From positions 1 through 34,432 of the forward strand of contig PUMZ01000124.1 of the NCBI GenBank assembly GCA_003551565.1: a stretch of DNA of 34,432 bases, read 5' to 3'. The notes below the pieces were generated by a model, which worked only from the letters and a program-made list of their open reading frames with translations, was not told the origin of the DNA and did no database searches. The position numbers and the translations under genes were made by a program. Position 1 is the first letter of the stretch. Each line of letters starts with the position of its first letter. Positions 10,101 to 18,876 of this stretch are shown piece by piece. The stretch is from Candidatus Brocadiaceae bacterium (GTDB taxonomy: Bacteria; Planctomycetota; Brocadiia; SM23-32).

Positions 10101-13034
10101 CCATTCGGCGGCCATGTAGTCCGCATCGGGTGCGGCGGTGAAGACCACGTCTTTGCCTTCCAGCACCATGTCGCCGGATGCTATGGGCGCGCCGTCCACT
10201 TCGGCGGTCAATGTGCCGTTTTCGCCGACGACCGAGAACGTGACTGTGATCCCGCCCGACACGCTGAAATTGCGACCGGCGAGCCTGTACCGGGCAACTT
10301 CGTATGCAATATCGTCCTCGTTGTCCGTGGCGTGATACCGTGCCGCGGCCAGGTAGGCGGCGTAGTCGGCGGCATCGAGCTCCTCCAGCAGGTACTGCGA
10401 AATATCTGCTTCAAGGAAATCCTCCAGTACGCTTTCGTCTGCGGTAATATTCCATACCATCAGGTTGAGCTGGTTGACGACATCATCGACGATTTCTTCC
10501 CATTCCAGAGTTACAGGGCTGACGACCGACGCCCCTTCTTCAGGCGCCGTGAAGACCGGCGGCGCCGCGGGCTTGGCCAGGAACTCGTCCTGGTCCGGCT
10601 CGCCGAACCAGACCGCGGTCACCATGCCCGTGCCGTCATTGAACCTCAGCGAGAGCGCGTACCAGCCGTCCATGAGCCTGGCAAGCTCGTCGGCCGCATT
10701 TTCTTCGTATCGGATGCGGTCACCGTCCCGTTCCCATATATCATCCCTGCCGTACCGTTCGGGCGACCACAGTGCGGCGCTTCCAATATCGAGCGAGTCG
10801 AGGTCGTCGAATGCGACCTCAAACAAAAATTCTTCGGGGCTGTTCGACGTGCCGCGCCGCAGCCATACCGACTCTATGAAACTGAAATCCGGATTGCCGG
10901 CGGTATCGAAAAGCAACCGCGACTCGCTGACGCGTGCGACGAAAAACTCCACGTTTTCGGGCGTTGAGCCCTCCTCGATATCGGCCAGAGCGAGCCCGCC
11001 CTCGTAAACGGCGTCAGGGGAGAGTGCGGTGAAGGTGTGGGATGTCGCGCCGGCGCCGGGCCATGCTCCGTCTTCATGCTCATGGTCAACACCCTCGATC
11101 CACACGATAAGATGTTCGAAATCGGGTTCCGTGATTTCGTGCCAGGCAACTTGCAGGTCGCCGGAAACGCCGGAGACTCCATAACCCGGCGTGATGACTG
11201 ACGGTATGCTTTCCGGGTTTTTGTCAAGCGTTACACCGGCCGTGGTTTCAAAAACTTCTCCGCCGGTCAGCGTAGCTTCGACAAGGTAATCTCCGTGCGG
11301 AAACATATCGGTCAGCTGCGCCAGGTCGTCCGGCCCGACCATGAGTTCGTACCACCATAGCCCCTCCTCTCCATCACCTTCCATGTCGTACCATACTCCG
11401 TGCGGAGACTTGAATCGTATGGAGTCCACATCCTCCCCTGCCTCCACTTCTATTTCGAAATAATGGGCAACACATACCGCTGCCCCGCCGGGACCCCGCT
11501 GAAAACTCGAAAGCCAGAATATGCCGATATCATAGATCGGATCCGGCATAATGCTCCACTGATGGATCGGATAAGCATTTCCTTCATCGATTGCCCAGAT
11601 GTCATCAAAATCCCAGCCGGCGCCGGTGAACGTGGCCTGCTGTTTCATTTCTTGGGTCGTCTTCCCTTCGGCGCCGAAGTTTTCCGTATCTTCAAAGCCC
11701 ACACCGGGCAATGTTGGATTCATATCGGCATCCCAGAAGGAATCTTCCACCAAACCGCTGTTCGCGGGTGAGAAATCGGCGGCATCAATACCTTGAGCGC
11801 CCACAAGAGCTCCGGTCGGACCATCAACACCGCTAACCACGCCAACGGCATAGGAACGCTTCACGACACCTGCGAATACTTTCCCGTTTTCTTTGAGACC
11901 GTTCATCCCCACCAGCCCGCCGACGTATCTATCGCCACTGACTTCTCCAGTTGAGTAGCAGTCCTTAATCTCTGCATCTTCTAAATTTGCGCCGACCAGT
12001 CCGCCAACGAAGAAATTGCCGCTGACATGACCGGTGGCATAGGACGAGCGTATGATCGTTTCATCGGCATTCTCTCCCACAAGTCCGCCGACACCGTCGT
12101 AGCCGCTGACATCGCCCGAAGCCCAGGAGTCCTCGATCACGCATCTACCATACGCTTCTCCAAACTTGTAGGCGACACCGACCAGCCCGCCCACGGCCCC
12201 TCCTCCGTCTTCCTCCGCACCGATCACCCTCGCGGTGGAATAACAGCGGTCAACGCGGCCGCCTTTATCAATGGTGCCCACAAGACCACCGACATCCAGA
12301 TATCCGGTCACAGTACCGCCGGTGACCGCGCTGCTCCTTACCACCCCTCCTTCGATCCAACCGATCAGCCCGCCCACGAGTCTTGCGGCAGAAACATCCA
12401 TATCCACAGCGGAGCAGCCAATGACCTCACCGCCGAAATCAACCTTACCTATCAGCCCGCCAACGTCCACACCGGTATCGTTATCCGTATCCAGCGGGTC
12501 GTCGATCCACACCCCCCGCACCTCGCCGCCGATTACAGCGCAGTCTTCGACCCTGCCATTGTTATAACCGACCAGCGCTCCAACGCCCTTTTCACCCGTT
12601 ACGTCCATATCTTCCAGCGAGAGGTCAATGATGACCCCATCTTCGTCAAGAATGGCAAAAAGCCCCACCCCGTCCTTTTCCGGCCGGTTGATCAAGAGAT
12701 TCCGGATGCTGTGGCCGTCCCCGTCAAGATGTCCGCCGAACCAGGGGATCGGCTCCCACCCGGCGCCTTCGTTTGCCATTTCGGAGGCATAGGTGTGGTA
12801 ATCAGGGGTATGCTGGTCCAGATCCTGTGTCAGCACATAATCGGCCCCCGGATTATGTCTGACATTATCCAGTTCTTCCCATGTGGAGATCGAAACCGGG
12901 CCGGCGTAGACGGCGCTGGTGAGTTGGAAGAGGACGGCCGCACCGAGCGCCAGGACAATGGCTGTCAGGTGTTTTGCGGCGCTGCTGCGGGATGAACGAC
13001 ATCTTGCACTGGAGTCCATGGCGTCATCGAACAC
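4104..13034 (-). CDS. Giant exported GLUG/MBG/beta-helix protein with CFI-box C-terminus
   Basis: A 2976-residue surface or secreted protein. Order of parts: signal peptide (~20-45, ending near SAVYA-GP); GLUG-type repeats (~120-490, recurrent GGLVG followed by YSTG/YATG); Fn3-like region (~500-870); Gly-Glu-Asn-Gly module then tandem MBG/YDG domains (~935-1440, repeated TYGD and NYDITYV motifs); Big-like region (~1440-1637); a second GLUG array (~1638-1968); a second module plus MBG array (~1983-2465); a right-handed beta-helix (~2465-2705) with NNTITRCSAAG-type turns; and a C-terminal CFIATAAFGS box (Cys2866) with FRDRYLL and YYRHSP, then hydrophobic segments and a basic tail. The last part matches the CFI-box-CTERM class of proposed envelope sorting signals. 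The GTG start has GGGAGG 6 bases upstream; an ATG five codons later is possible. Likely an adhesin or matrix-type protein, possibly a client of the upstream cluster. Confidence 0.92.
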   Translation of the reverse strand: MFDDAMDSSARCRSSRSSAAKHLTAIVLALGAAVLFQLTSAVYAGPVSISTWEELDNVRHNPGADYVLTQDLDQHTPDYHTYASEMANEGAGWEPIPWFGGHLDGDGHSIRNLLINRPEKDGVGLFAILDEDGVIIDLSLEDMDVTGEKGVGALVGYNNGRVEDCAVIGGEVRGVWIDDPLDTDNDTGVDVGGLIGKVDFGGEVIGCSAVDMDVSAARLVGGLIGWIEGGVVRSSAVTGGTVTGYLDVGGLVGTIDKGGRVDRCYSTARVIGAEEDGGGAVGGLVGVAYKFGEAYGRCVIEDSWASGDVSGYDGVGGLVGENADETIIRSSYATGHVSGNFFVGGLVGANLEDAEIKDCYSTGEVSGDRYVGGLVGMNGLKENGKVFAGVVKRSYAVGVVSGVDGPTGALVGAQGIDAADFSPANSGLVEDSFWDADMNPTLPGVGFEDTENFGAEGKTTQEMKQQATFTGAGWDFDDIWAIDEGNAYPIHQWSIMPDPIYDIGIFWLSSFQRGPGGAAVCVAHYFEIEVEAGEDVDSIRFKSPHGVWYDMEGDGEEGLWWYELMVGPDDLAQLTDMFPHGDYLVEATLTGGEVFETTAGVTLDKNPESIPSVITPGYGVSGVSGDLQVAWHEITEPDFEHLIVWIEGVDHEHEDGAWPGAGATSHTFTALSPDAVYEGGLALADIEEGSTPENVEFFVARVSESRLLFDTAGNPDFSFIESVWLRRGTSNSPEEFLFEVAFDDLDSLDIGSAALWSPERYGRDDIWERDGDRIRYEENAADELARLMDGWYALSLRFNDGTGMVTAVWFGEPDQDEFLAKPAAPPVFTAPEEGASVVSPVTLEWEEIVDDVVNQLNLMVWNITADESVLEDFLEADISQYLLEELDAADYAAYLAAARYHATDNEDDIAYEVARYRLAGRNFSVSGGITVTFSVVGENGTLTAEVDGAPIASGDMVLEGKDVVFTAAPDADYMAAEWKVNGDVVPDGNPLPDPFIGLNCTVEGIDDDINVTVEFGLIVTAWPTASAITYGQPLSESDLTGGQAGLPGEFTFDNPGDVLAAGTHEVGVTFTPDDDRYEETYAVGGTVSVTVNKKNLQVTAVADDITYGDAPPAVRVEYEGFVPGDDESDLDDTGFVLGTDYEQFNPVGTYNTTIDMGTAQAANYSFEPLSSGSFEVVKAALTITAEDRTKTYGDELVFDEVTPSDDFYVTGLLGDDRVDDVTLASAGAPTAAEVDGYEITVGDVQGAGLDNYDITYVHGTLTVGKKALEITAESFGKEYGTLYAFDGDEFSTDGLVGDDRVDDVALASDGAPAAAAVGDYAITIGEAQGAGLDNYDITYVPGILTVEKKTLTIGGEFTVLDKIFDGNAAATIDDNSLELDGVVPGDDVTLIPVTVFENAEVGVDKTVTLTGDSMLAGVHAGNYELSLDDAPTTTGTITDPANIDYIMISPVDHTATAGQTVAYTATAYDEEDEDLGDVTQAALWAIDSEAGGWWVGGAYTTEKAGSWTIKAMYATAGGDLENTTGLTVNPGPATQLAFSVQPGDSPAGVAFDPDVRVQVQDAYGNLIGGAGDSITLAVRDGDVALWGEAVVDAAAGEAAFPGVFIGIVGEGYTLEATAAGLDAAVSEPFDVTFDSGSGTELEPYGIANVHQLQSMMVEPDAHYALTDNIDASDTVNWNGAAGFEPVGDYYDWFTGSLRGEDGEGGAYTISGLTINRPGADYIGLFGYANGAFIYSLTFEEINVNGRMSVGGLTAYSDNSSIIERVHVTGNVISSNNFVGGLVGMLNNSSAIRYSSAGVNVSGRNYTGGLAGACLNNSIIEYSYSTGDVTGKDDVGGLTGYSASVVSPAHISFSHATGSVLGERRVGGLAGYIGSGISVNHCYAADEVTGTENVGGLAGSKHAGGSVNDSYWDVETTGQTLSAGSDEQLYGRTTAEMMLRATFTGWDFDDVWSIVADAGEAKVSYPFLTANVQEPAPGLADAFVVDFAVAGGENGVLSAKVGDVGIVSGTPVLAGADVDFTAEPEAGYMAAEWKLNGDLVPDGNPSPEPFIGLNYTLEGIDEDVDVSVEFGLIVAAWPTTSAITYGQPLSESVLDGDETGLAGDFTFDNPGDVLAAGTHDVGVTFTPEDVRYQDVYAIGGTVSVTVNTKELTVTGAVAQDRAYDGTTDAVVTGAQLSGVVDGDDVALENHGTGTFAQSGVGININVATAMTLGGNDAGNYTLAQPELQADIFPLQVVITPDAGQGKVYGEADPAEYTYTHTDLVSADTITGALGRVEGEDVGNYAFTTGTLTAGPNYSLVLAPEPPTFAISTLEIVITPDADQSKVYGEDDPELTCTHTDLVGTDTITGALGRMEGEDAGEYDFTLGDLTVDDNYTLVMAADPPLFAITPAPLTVTADDKFKVHGSDDPAFTVTYDGFVAGENDTVLGGELAFVRAPDGEETGEYGITPSGLTSDNYDIEFVSGVLTIVGVIQDMIDAAVDDPEIDTVVVEPGVYFGPITIPEGADGFTLRSTGGRDATFISAECKVVAITIEAENVTVEGFWIADFSEIGILILGDNARIGDNVVDGVCGFDGDGAGPEGRNGQVVKGISVGGEGARIYGCSIEDAGYGIHILETGSGARVSNNTITRCSAAGIVNEPGTSPPDALAVFNNIFGNEKGVVWDGGEALKATSNWWGDDTGPDHEDNPGAFGDGIVGNVDFDPWLGAETTGSAGVARSGEPSVDTRQGTAVETDGGEVCATGTQNTTGVAFRHSATASFTQLLILDDTDMTEVMLKIYYTEPSDKIVYWFDKTLEDWVACEPRSEPVPTDPEHEHYLEGFDGYVIVEISGDPAIKITRPQYPDDFSGVVFGIGDGAERVRRVSGSSYCFIATAAFGSADALQVQVLREFRDRYLLTNRPGRGFVTAYYRHSPRLAAAIEGRPALRMITGAALLPVSGMAYLLMHGWYALVLLVVVPGLVMILAVRNKSRLRKFDPSCC
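6595..7085 (-). repeat. Internal duplication, copy 2 (second MBG-containing module)
   Basis: Residues ~1983-2146 of the giant protein repeat residues ~935-1098 almost segment for segment: GENG..L, YMAAEWK.NGD.VPDGNP, PFIGLN, SAITYGQPLSES, FTFDNPGDVLAAGTH, GGTVSVTVN. The DNA is also clearly similar, which points to a fairly recent duplication or to gene conversion. Confidence 0.8.
9740..10230 (-). repeat. Internal duplication, copy 1 (first MBG-containing module)
   Basis: This is the partner of the segment at 6595-7085, about 3.1 kb away in the same gene. Both copies are followed by MBG-type domains and lie about 3.1 kb apart, as do the two GLUG arrays (about 3.4 kb), so the duplicated unit may originally have been GLUG plus module plus MBG. 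Confidence 0.8.
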
Positions 13035-13304
13035 GGTACACCTCCCATTTTCCTGGTTTCTGGGCTACAAACTGACAATAGCTGGAGATTGGCGCATCCG
13101 ACGCGTCATTCTATCCAGTCGTATCATTGCGCTGTTATGGCTTTGCCATTTTCCTGCGCATGGAAATACAACCAAACGAATTATCAAACTCGATCCTCAG
13201 TCCACCGTTCGTTTTTCCGGCTCTGTCTTTCCGGATTTTTTGCGTGGCAGACAAAAACCAACTCCGCCGCACAACGATCCCGGCTCATTGAAAATCATTC
13301 AATC

Positions 13305-13334
13305 AATTTACACCATTTTGGAGAACAAAGTCAA
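13305..13334 (-). promoter_or_regulatory. Possible promoter for the giant gene
   Basis: On the minus strand TTGACT (13329-13334) is followed after 18 bases by TAAATT (13305-13310), about 270 bases before the GTG start. The -10 is only a 4/6 match. The 422-base gap (13035-13456) between the twin-VWA gene and the giant gene has no ORF of its own and is AT-rich around 13290-13350, so a separate promoter here is plausible. Confidence 0.35.
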
Positions 13335-13456
13335 CAGAACAATTCAGGACAGGATTTTGCGGTGCGGCGTCAATGTATGTAATCGACAGTCCGGGAACCT
13401 ACTCAATGATTTTGTTCAGTTTGCTCAGTTTGTTGAACATTAACCAGAAGAACAAA

Positions 13457-16400
13457 TCATTGAACCGCCGCTCCGCAGCCGGTGCAGAACCGGGCGTCTT
13501 GGCCGATCCTCCCGCCGCATTGCGTGCAAAAGCGGGGTGGGGCAGCGGGCTCCGTCGGTTCCACGTCTTCGACCTCTTTCTCTCCCCGGTCATCATAATG
13601 TTCAGGTGCGGGAAGATCTTCGACCGTTATCAGCGTGGCACGCCCTTTTCTGACCCGTATCGGAATCTCCGCCACCCCGTCATCTATCATAGCCCTCAAT
13701 GCATAAGTCCCTTCCGGGAGCTCATGACTGTCTCCGAATTTTCCAGCGAACACCTCCTGCCCCTCTCTGTCGTACAAGGCATAACGGATTACCGGACTGA
13801 TTGCCTGTTCCAACGACCGTACCAGCGACGGGCCGTCCGTTGCATTATAATAAACTCCTTCGCCGCCGTCCGCCATGCCGCGCAGATTCTCCCTGTCCAC
13901 CATCTGATCAATCATAAAGCCTATTACGATATACTCCATATCGGGATGCTGTTGGCGCAGTGCACGGCTCTTGGCCACCGGATCTCGCCGGAAGCTCTCG
14001 ACGCCGTCGGTCAAAACAATCACCCGGGGCCGATCCAATCCGCGCAGGTCGCGGGGTATCTGCTCTATGGTATGGGCCAGTGGCGTGGCGCCTCGGGCAT
14101 TTATACTCCTCACCGTCCTGATGAACGCCTCACGGTCAAGCGGACCAACCGGTATCAGCAGTTCCGAATCAACCGCAGCTCTGGCCCGCTCATCGCCGAA
14201 CGAACGGTAACGGTGCCCGTAAACCCGCAGCCCAACCTCGGCATCGTCGGGCAAAGTGTTGACGACCTGCTCGATAACATCGAAGGCCACGTCCAACCTG
14301 GTGCGGTCTTCAAGCTCGATCAACATGCTGCCGGAGGCGTCCAGAACGAAGAGAATGGGCAAATTTTCACCTGCCGGAGCTTTTGTAATAAATTGCCCCG
14401 GCTGCCGCCGCCGCACGTGGAAACGCAGTGCATAATCCACCGGGGATTGCACGTCGCGTAAAACCTCTTCATAAGATTCAACAAGCTCATGATCGGCCTG
14501 GGGTTCGAAGTATCGCCCGTTACAAAACCAGGCGGCATTGAACAATCCCCGAGCCGCCGTCCATCCGGTGTTGCTATCCATGTGGTCCAGCCTCAGCGTC
14601 TGGCTGCCCCACCCGACCGTATAAAGACGCTGGCTGGTCATATGCAATCGGTCCCACATGGTAAAATAATTTCCGGAACCCACACCGTCAGCCACCAGCA
14701 CTTTCGCCCCGATCCCCCCGGAAGGAAGGTTATCATCGGCCCATTCCAGCATATCGCGCAGAAAATTGTACCAATCCGAACCGCCACGCCGGGCATCGAA
14801 CATCGCTCCGTTTGCCTGCTCTAACGCTTCGGCATCCCGCGAATAAGGGCTGAAAAGGGTGAAATGTTTTCCCGTCTCCGGATCTTTCAAGGAGGAAGCA
14901 AGAGCGATATAGACCCCTTCGGGCAAATCTTTCAGCAGCCCCGGCAGACTGCTCCGGGTGATGGGCAGCGCGCGTCCCATGCTACCGCTGGTATCGAATC
15001 CCATAAACAGGTAAACAGGTGCCGAAGTCACTTCGACCAGGTAATCTCCCGGATCCACAGAAAGTTGGTAAATAAGTGAAGTCCCCCCCCTCCGTTCGGG
15101 TTCCGGGATCTCGACAAGTTTCCCTTCTCCATCCAGAACGCGCACGCGTCCCCGCACAAAAGGCGCCATATGAAGCTGAAGTTCCGGGACTTCCGTGCGG
15201 CTCTGATAATCCACCGTGATACGATAAGAATGCTGCAGCTCCGGCCCGTCGAGGCGGGAGCCGGCCCACTCGTTCTGATCGAGTTTTGCGGCATTTTCCG
15301 GGAAGAAATCGGCTTCTATCTTGCGCACTTTTGCCGCATCCTCACCCATCAGCGAATCCAAAGTCGGCTGCTCCCGATGGCGCCATCCGACGCCGTCGCC
15401 ACGGATCAGGACGCTCTCGTAGCCGGGAGCGCTCCCTTCCAGCACAACCAGCTCACCTATACTGATCTCGTCAAATTCCTCCCTGTGTTTAAACTCCAGC
15501 CGCAGAAATCGTGCAGCGACGGGTTCCGGGAACTCGATTCGCCAGGGAAGCTCGCCAGTCATTATTTCGTATTCCCCCACGGCTGTGTAGCCCTGAAAGG
15601 GCTCTTCCTCCGATGCCGATATCTTCATAAGATGCGGCAGATGACGGCGTCTTTCCTCGTGATCGGCGGGCCAGAGCTCGATCGAGTCCACGAGTGCGGT
15701 TCGGTTGGCCTGAAAGGCCAATATGACGGGGCTGGTCCAGGATTTTTCGTCACGACGCCATCGAAAGTAATCGCGTCCATCCGGCGCTGTGAGCAGATGC
15801 GCTACGTTTCTCCGCGTATCCTCCGTCGTATGAAAAACAGAGCCCCCGTAATCAATCCGCGAGATGTTCGATCCTCCCCGCGACAAAACCGACTCCGACT
15901 TGTCGTCCAGCGGCCCTTCGAAAGCCATAAATTCAATCAAACGCGTATGCATGCGGCTGCTTTCCTCGCTTCCGATATCTTCAACCGTCAGGCGTATCTC
16001 CTGCGTCTCAACCGGATCAAACTCGAGGACCCGCATGTGGGTTTCAACCATTCGCTCATCCTCAATCGCGGCAATGGTCATGTGTCCGTCCTCTCCATCC
16101 GGAACCCCGATCGTGAGCTTCAGGTCCTCCTCCCAACGCGACAAGACCATTGCCAGACGGTTGATACCGGCTCTGTGCATCCCGGCGAGTTCAATCTGAT
16201 ACCCCCCGATATACAGCCTTCGCCCGCTGACGTCCAGCCGCCCGTTATGGACTTCCAAAAGACGGTAATCGCTCTCATCGGTATGCGTACTGACCCTTGC
16301 TCCCAGCGGACGCAGCGCAAGGTTCACGCCGTCGCGGTTCTGCCTGCGCACCCACGATTCCATCTCATCCTCTCCGACAATCCGCATCCGGGCAAGGCCC

Positions 16401-18871
16401 GTCAACTGCATATCTTCCTCAGGTTGTTCCTCCTCCGGTTCACCCCCCCCTACCGGATCCAGCACCAGCAAAGGTTCATCGTCCTCAGGCATTGCAACTT
16501 CAACCTCATCCGGTGCCTCGGCCGGTTGTTCCGCCGCTTCAACAGGAAGGGGCCCGGGTTCTTCCACCACGGGATCCGTCTCCTCCACAGGCACGGATTC
16601 CTCAAGTTCGGCCAGCTCGACAATCTCGGCCAGACTGAAACCCCGATAGGACAGGCGCAGCTGCGTTTCATTGTGGTCGATCAGGTAGGCAAGCTGAAAA
16701 CTGCGCTTTTCGCCGTTCGGCACCCAGACATTCTCGACCGGACGGTAGATGCCTTCGAACGTGGCCCTGTGCGGACGGCTCTGGCGTCCCCGCGCATCCA
16801 CATACTGAAGCTGCTCGGAGGTCTGAAAAAACTCGGGTTTATCACCGGCATTGCTCACCGTCACATCCAGCACCATAAACCGCTTCCCATCTATGGCCTG
16901 GATGCCGGCAAAGCTTTCGGCCGCCGACTGCGCCGTCACCGCCACCTCGACGGTATCGTCCACGACGCTCCAGAGCACGTCTCGCCCGGTCGGCTCCGGC
17001 GGTTCGCCGTGCAGCCTGAATCTTACGGGCTGCGGCCGCATCAGTTCCCCGCCCGGCAGCCTTGCGTTGGGAAAGTCTCCGCGCAGCTCCAGCGACTCGA
17101 AATTTCCCGGGGCTAAAAACACCACACGCCCGCCGGTCATTGTATCGGGCAGAAATCGCGGGTCCTCAGGCAGCGTGGAGAGGTCCGGCTCCGGCGCATA
17201 AGCGTACTCGCCGTCAACGACGAGGTGAGTGTACTTTGTGGCCTCCAGCCAGTCAGAGACCGTGCCAATCTCGATTTTTTCTCCCCTTTCCGCCCCGGGG
17301 ACAAAGGCCGTGGCGTCGGTCTGAAAGGTCAACATGCTGCGTGCTCTCAGGTCAACGGAGATGAATGCCATCCCCGGCGGCGCTGTGCGCCCGTCGAGTT
17401 CATCGGCAAAGTCCGTGCCATATACTGCGGCCTCTACGATCTCGTTGACCGCCGGAGGGAATGCAGGCTCCTCGGGTTTTCGATCGGCGCGGGGATCAAT
17501 CGCATCGAGCACATGCGCCGTCATATGGCCGTGGGCAAAATCGTAGAACCGGAACTCGAGTGTTTCCGGTTCTGCATCCGCCGGTATTTCATACGCCAGC
17601 GTTCCCCGCTGTTTGTTTCCTTTATCGGGCAACAGAATTTCGGTTTCTTTTCCCAGCAGGCGGGGGATTCCATCGATCTCACGCATCGGCGCCACGCGCC
17701 ACCCGTCCTTGATCAGGTAGAGGTGGTTGCCCAGAACCGGAATATTGTAAGCCACTGGCAATTCCCGCTCGCGCACCCACTGCGGGGCCAGGAGATTCTC
17801 CCACTCCACATCAAAGACCAGCCAGCGGCGCCCCTCCGGCGCAAGCGCCGGACCAAGTGAATCCAGCGAGGAAACGGAATGGACCGTCATCCGGACGGCC
17901 CTGCTTTCCACTTCCAGGCCCAGCGAATGCGTCCGTCCGGCGGCCAGCTGCGACGGCGGCCCGATCGGTTCGAAAGCAACGACCGGGCCCTCTTGCGCGG
18001 GCGAGAGTAAAAAATCGAATTGTCCGCCGGTTCCCGCATAATCCAAATGTTCCTGTTCCGGCGCAGGCAGAACAACCACCCGTCCTGCGACGCGACCTTC
18101 GCCGTACACCGCAGCCCTGTTCCCTCCCGCCGGGCTGAGGTGTACGCCGCCGCAGGCGGCCTCTGCCAGCTGCACCCCGCCGCGTCCGGAGCACAGAACA
18201 GCTTCCAGCCGGGGAAATTCCTGCCGCAGAGCGACAGCTTCGGCCAGTGGCAGATCCGCCAGAAGGACCACAGCATCGGCCTCCGGAGCGCGCGCGAGGG
18301 TCCGGGCAAGGGCTTCCGGCGGGGAAACGTAGGTTATGCCCGGTATGGTTCCCCTGCCGGGCAGATCCATGGAGGGACTGCGCCCTGCCACCCCGATAAA
18401 AACAACTTTCCATCCGTCCCTTTCCACTGCCACGTAAGGGTCCCAGGTTTGATCGGGCATGGTAAAGCTTGCCGATATAAAGCCGGATTCACAGCCTGCT
18501 AACGCTTCCCTGAATTCAACGGCATCACCTGTCAGGTCGCGATGCGCAAGGTTCACCACATCCACTCCGGCAGCTTCGAGCATAGCGACGGCGAATGCTG
18601 CCTCCCGGCCGGGAGGCGCGCCCGCGGAACTCAGGGCTCCTCCGGTTACAACCAGCATGGACCCGGGCGCTGCATCGGATGCTTCAAGAAGCGAGTCGCG
18701 TCCATGCCGCGCGATCAGCCAGTCACCGGGGTCGCAGAGGTGAACGACACTCCGTGCGGCCTGTGCATCCGGGCCGAAAGCGACGAACAAAGGGAGCGCC
18801 AGGCAGGCAAAAAAGCACAATAAAATGCCTTGCCGGCGTTTTTCCTGGAGACGTCTTGCTGTGTTTGCCAT
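13457..18871 (-). CDS. Exported twin-VWA protein with C-terminal zinc ribbon
   Basis: An 1804-residue protein with a signal peptide (hydrophobic ~18-36, ending DAQA-AR). Residues ~40-270 resemble the 5'-nucleotidase metallophosphatase fold (VVNLAHRDL, DGWKVVFIGVAG), but the metal-binding NHE motif is lost, so it is probably inactive. Two DUF4352-like beta-sandwich regions follow, then an acidic Pro/Glu linker (~760-825), discoidin-like regions (~850-1150, RFLRLEF...EISIGELVVLEG), and two VWA domains with MIDAS motifs DTSGSM (Asp1293) and DASGSM (Asp1511, with LTDGVES). The last 24 residues are a four-Cys zinc ribbon. The ATG at 18871 has AGGGGAG 10 bases upstream. An ATG at 18880 overlaps the preceding stop (ATGA), implying translational coupling, but sits too close to that ribosome-binding site. 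Probably an envelope scaffold or metal-dependent adhesion protein. Confidence 0.9.
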   Translation of the reverse strand: MANTARRLQEKRRQGILLCFFACLALPLFVAFGPDAQAARSVVHLCDPGDWLIARHGRDSLLEASDAAPGSMLVVTGGALSSAGAPPGREAAFAVAMLEAAGVDVVNLAHRDLTGDAVEFREALAGCESGFISASFTMPDQTWDPYVAVERDGWKVVFIGVAGRSPSMDLPGRGTIPGITYVSPPEALARTLARAPEADAVVLLADLPLAEAVALRQEFPRLEAVLCSGRGGVQLAEAACGGVHLSPAGGNRAAVYGEGRVAGRVVVLPAPEQEHLDYAGTGGQFDFLLSPAQEGPVVAFEPIGPPSQLAAGRTHSLGLEVESRAVRMTVHSVSSLDSLGPALAPEGRRWLVFDVEWENLLAPQWVRERELPVAYNIPVLGNHLYLIKDGWRVAPMREIDGIPRLLGKETEILLPDKGNKQRGTLAYEIPADAEPETLEFRFYDFAHGHMTAHVLDAIDPRADRKPEEPAFPPAVNEIVEAAVYGTDFADELDGRTAPPGMAFISVDLRARSMLTFQTDATAFVPGAERGEKIEIGTVSDWLEATKYTHLVVDGEYAYAPEPDLSTLPEDPRFLPDTMTGGRVVFLAPGNFESLELRGDFPNARLPGGELMRPQPVRFRLHGEPPEPTGRDVLWSVVDDTVEVAVTAQSAAESFAGIQAIDGKRFMVLDVTVSNAGDKPEFFQTSEQLQYVDARGRQSRPHRATFEGIYRPVENVWVPNGEKRSFQLAYLIDHNETQLRLSYRGFSLAEIVELAELEESVPVEETDPVVEEPGPLPVEAAEQPAEAPDEVEVAMPEDDEPLLVLDPVGGGEPEEEQPEEDMQLTGLARMRIVGEDEMESWVRRQNRDGVNLALRPLGARVSTHTDESDYRLLEVHNGRLDVSGRRLYIGGYQIELAGMHRAGINRLAMVLSRWEEDLKLTIGVPDGEDGHMTIAAIEDERMVETHMRVLEFDPVETQEIRLTVEDIGSEESSRMHTRLIEFMAFEGPLDDKSESVLSRGGSNISRIDYGGSVFHTTEDTRRNVAHLLTAPDGRDYFRWRRDEKSWTSPVILAFQANRTALVDSIELWPADHEERRRHLPHLMKISASEEEPFQGYTAVGEYEIMTGELPWRIEFPEPVAARFLRLEFKHREEFDEISIGELVVLEGSAPGYESVLIRGDGVGWRHREQPTLDSLMGEDAAKVRKIEADFFPENAAKLDQNEWAGSRLDGPELQHSYRITVDYQSRTEVPELQLHMAPFVRGRVRVLDGEGKLVEIPEPERRGGTSLIYQLSVDPGDYLVEVTSAPVYLFMGFDTSGSMGRALPITRSSLPGLLKDLPEGVYIALASSLKDPETGKHFTLFSPYSRDAEALEQANGAMFDARRGGSDWYNFLRDMLEWADDNLPSGGIGAKVLVADGVGSGNYFTMWDRLHMTSQRLYTVGWGSQTLRLDHMDSNTGWTAARGLFNAAWFCNGRYFEPQADHELVESYEEVLRDVQSPVDYALRFHVRRRQPGQFITKAPAGENLPILFVLDASGSMLIELEDRTRLDVAFDVIEQVVNTLPDDAEVGLRVYGHRYRSFGDERARAAVDSELLIPVGPLDREAFIRTVRSINARGATPLAHTIEQIPRDLRGLDRPRVIVLTDGVESFRRDPVAKSRALRQQHPDMEYIVIGFMIDQMVDRENLRGMADGGEGVYYNATDGPSLVRSLEQAISPVIRYALYDREGQEVFAGKFGDSHELPEGTYALRAMIDDGVAEIPIRVRKGRATLITVEDLPAPEHYDDRGEKEVEDVEPTEPAAPPRFCTQCGGRIGQDARFCTGCGAAVQ

Positions 18872-18876
18872 AGCGA

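Noticed and set aside
15170-17116. Plus-strand ORF of 648 codons, and similar long ORFs at 19285-21102 and 22061-22993
   Set aside because: They are antisense shadows of the twin-VWA, transglutaminase-like and CsgG-like genes.
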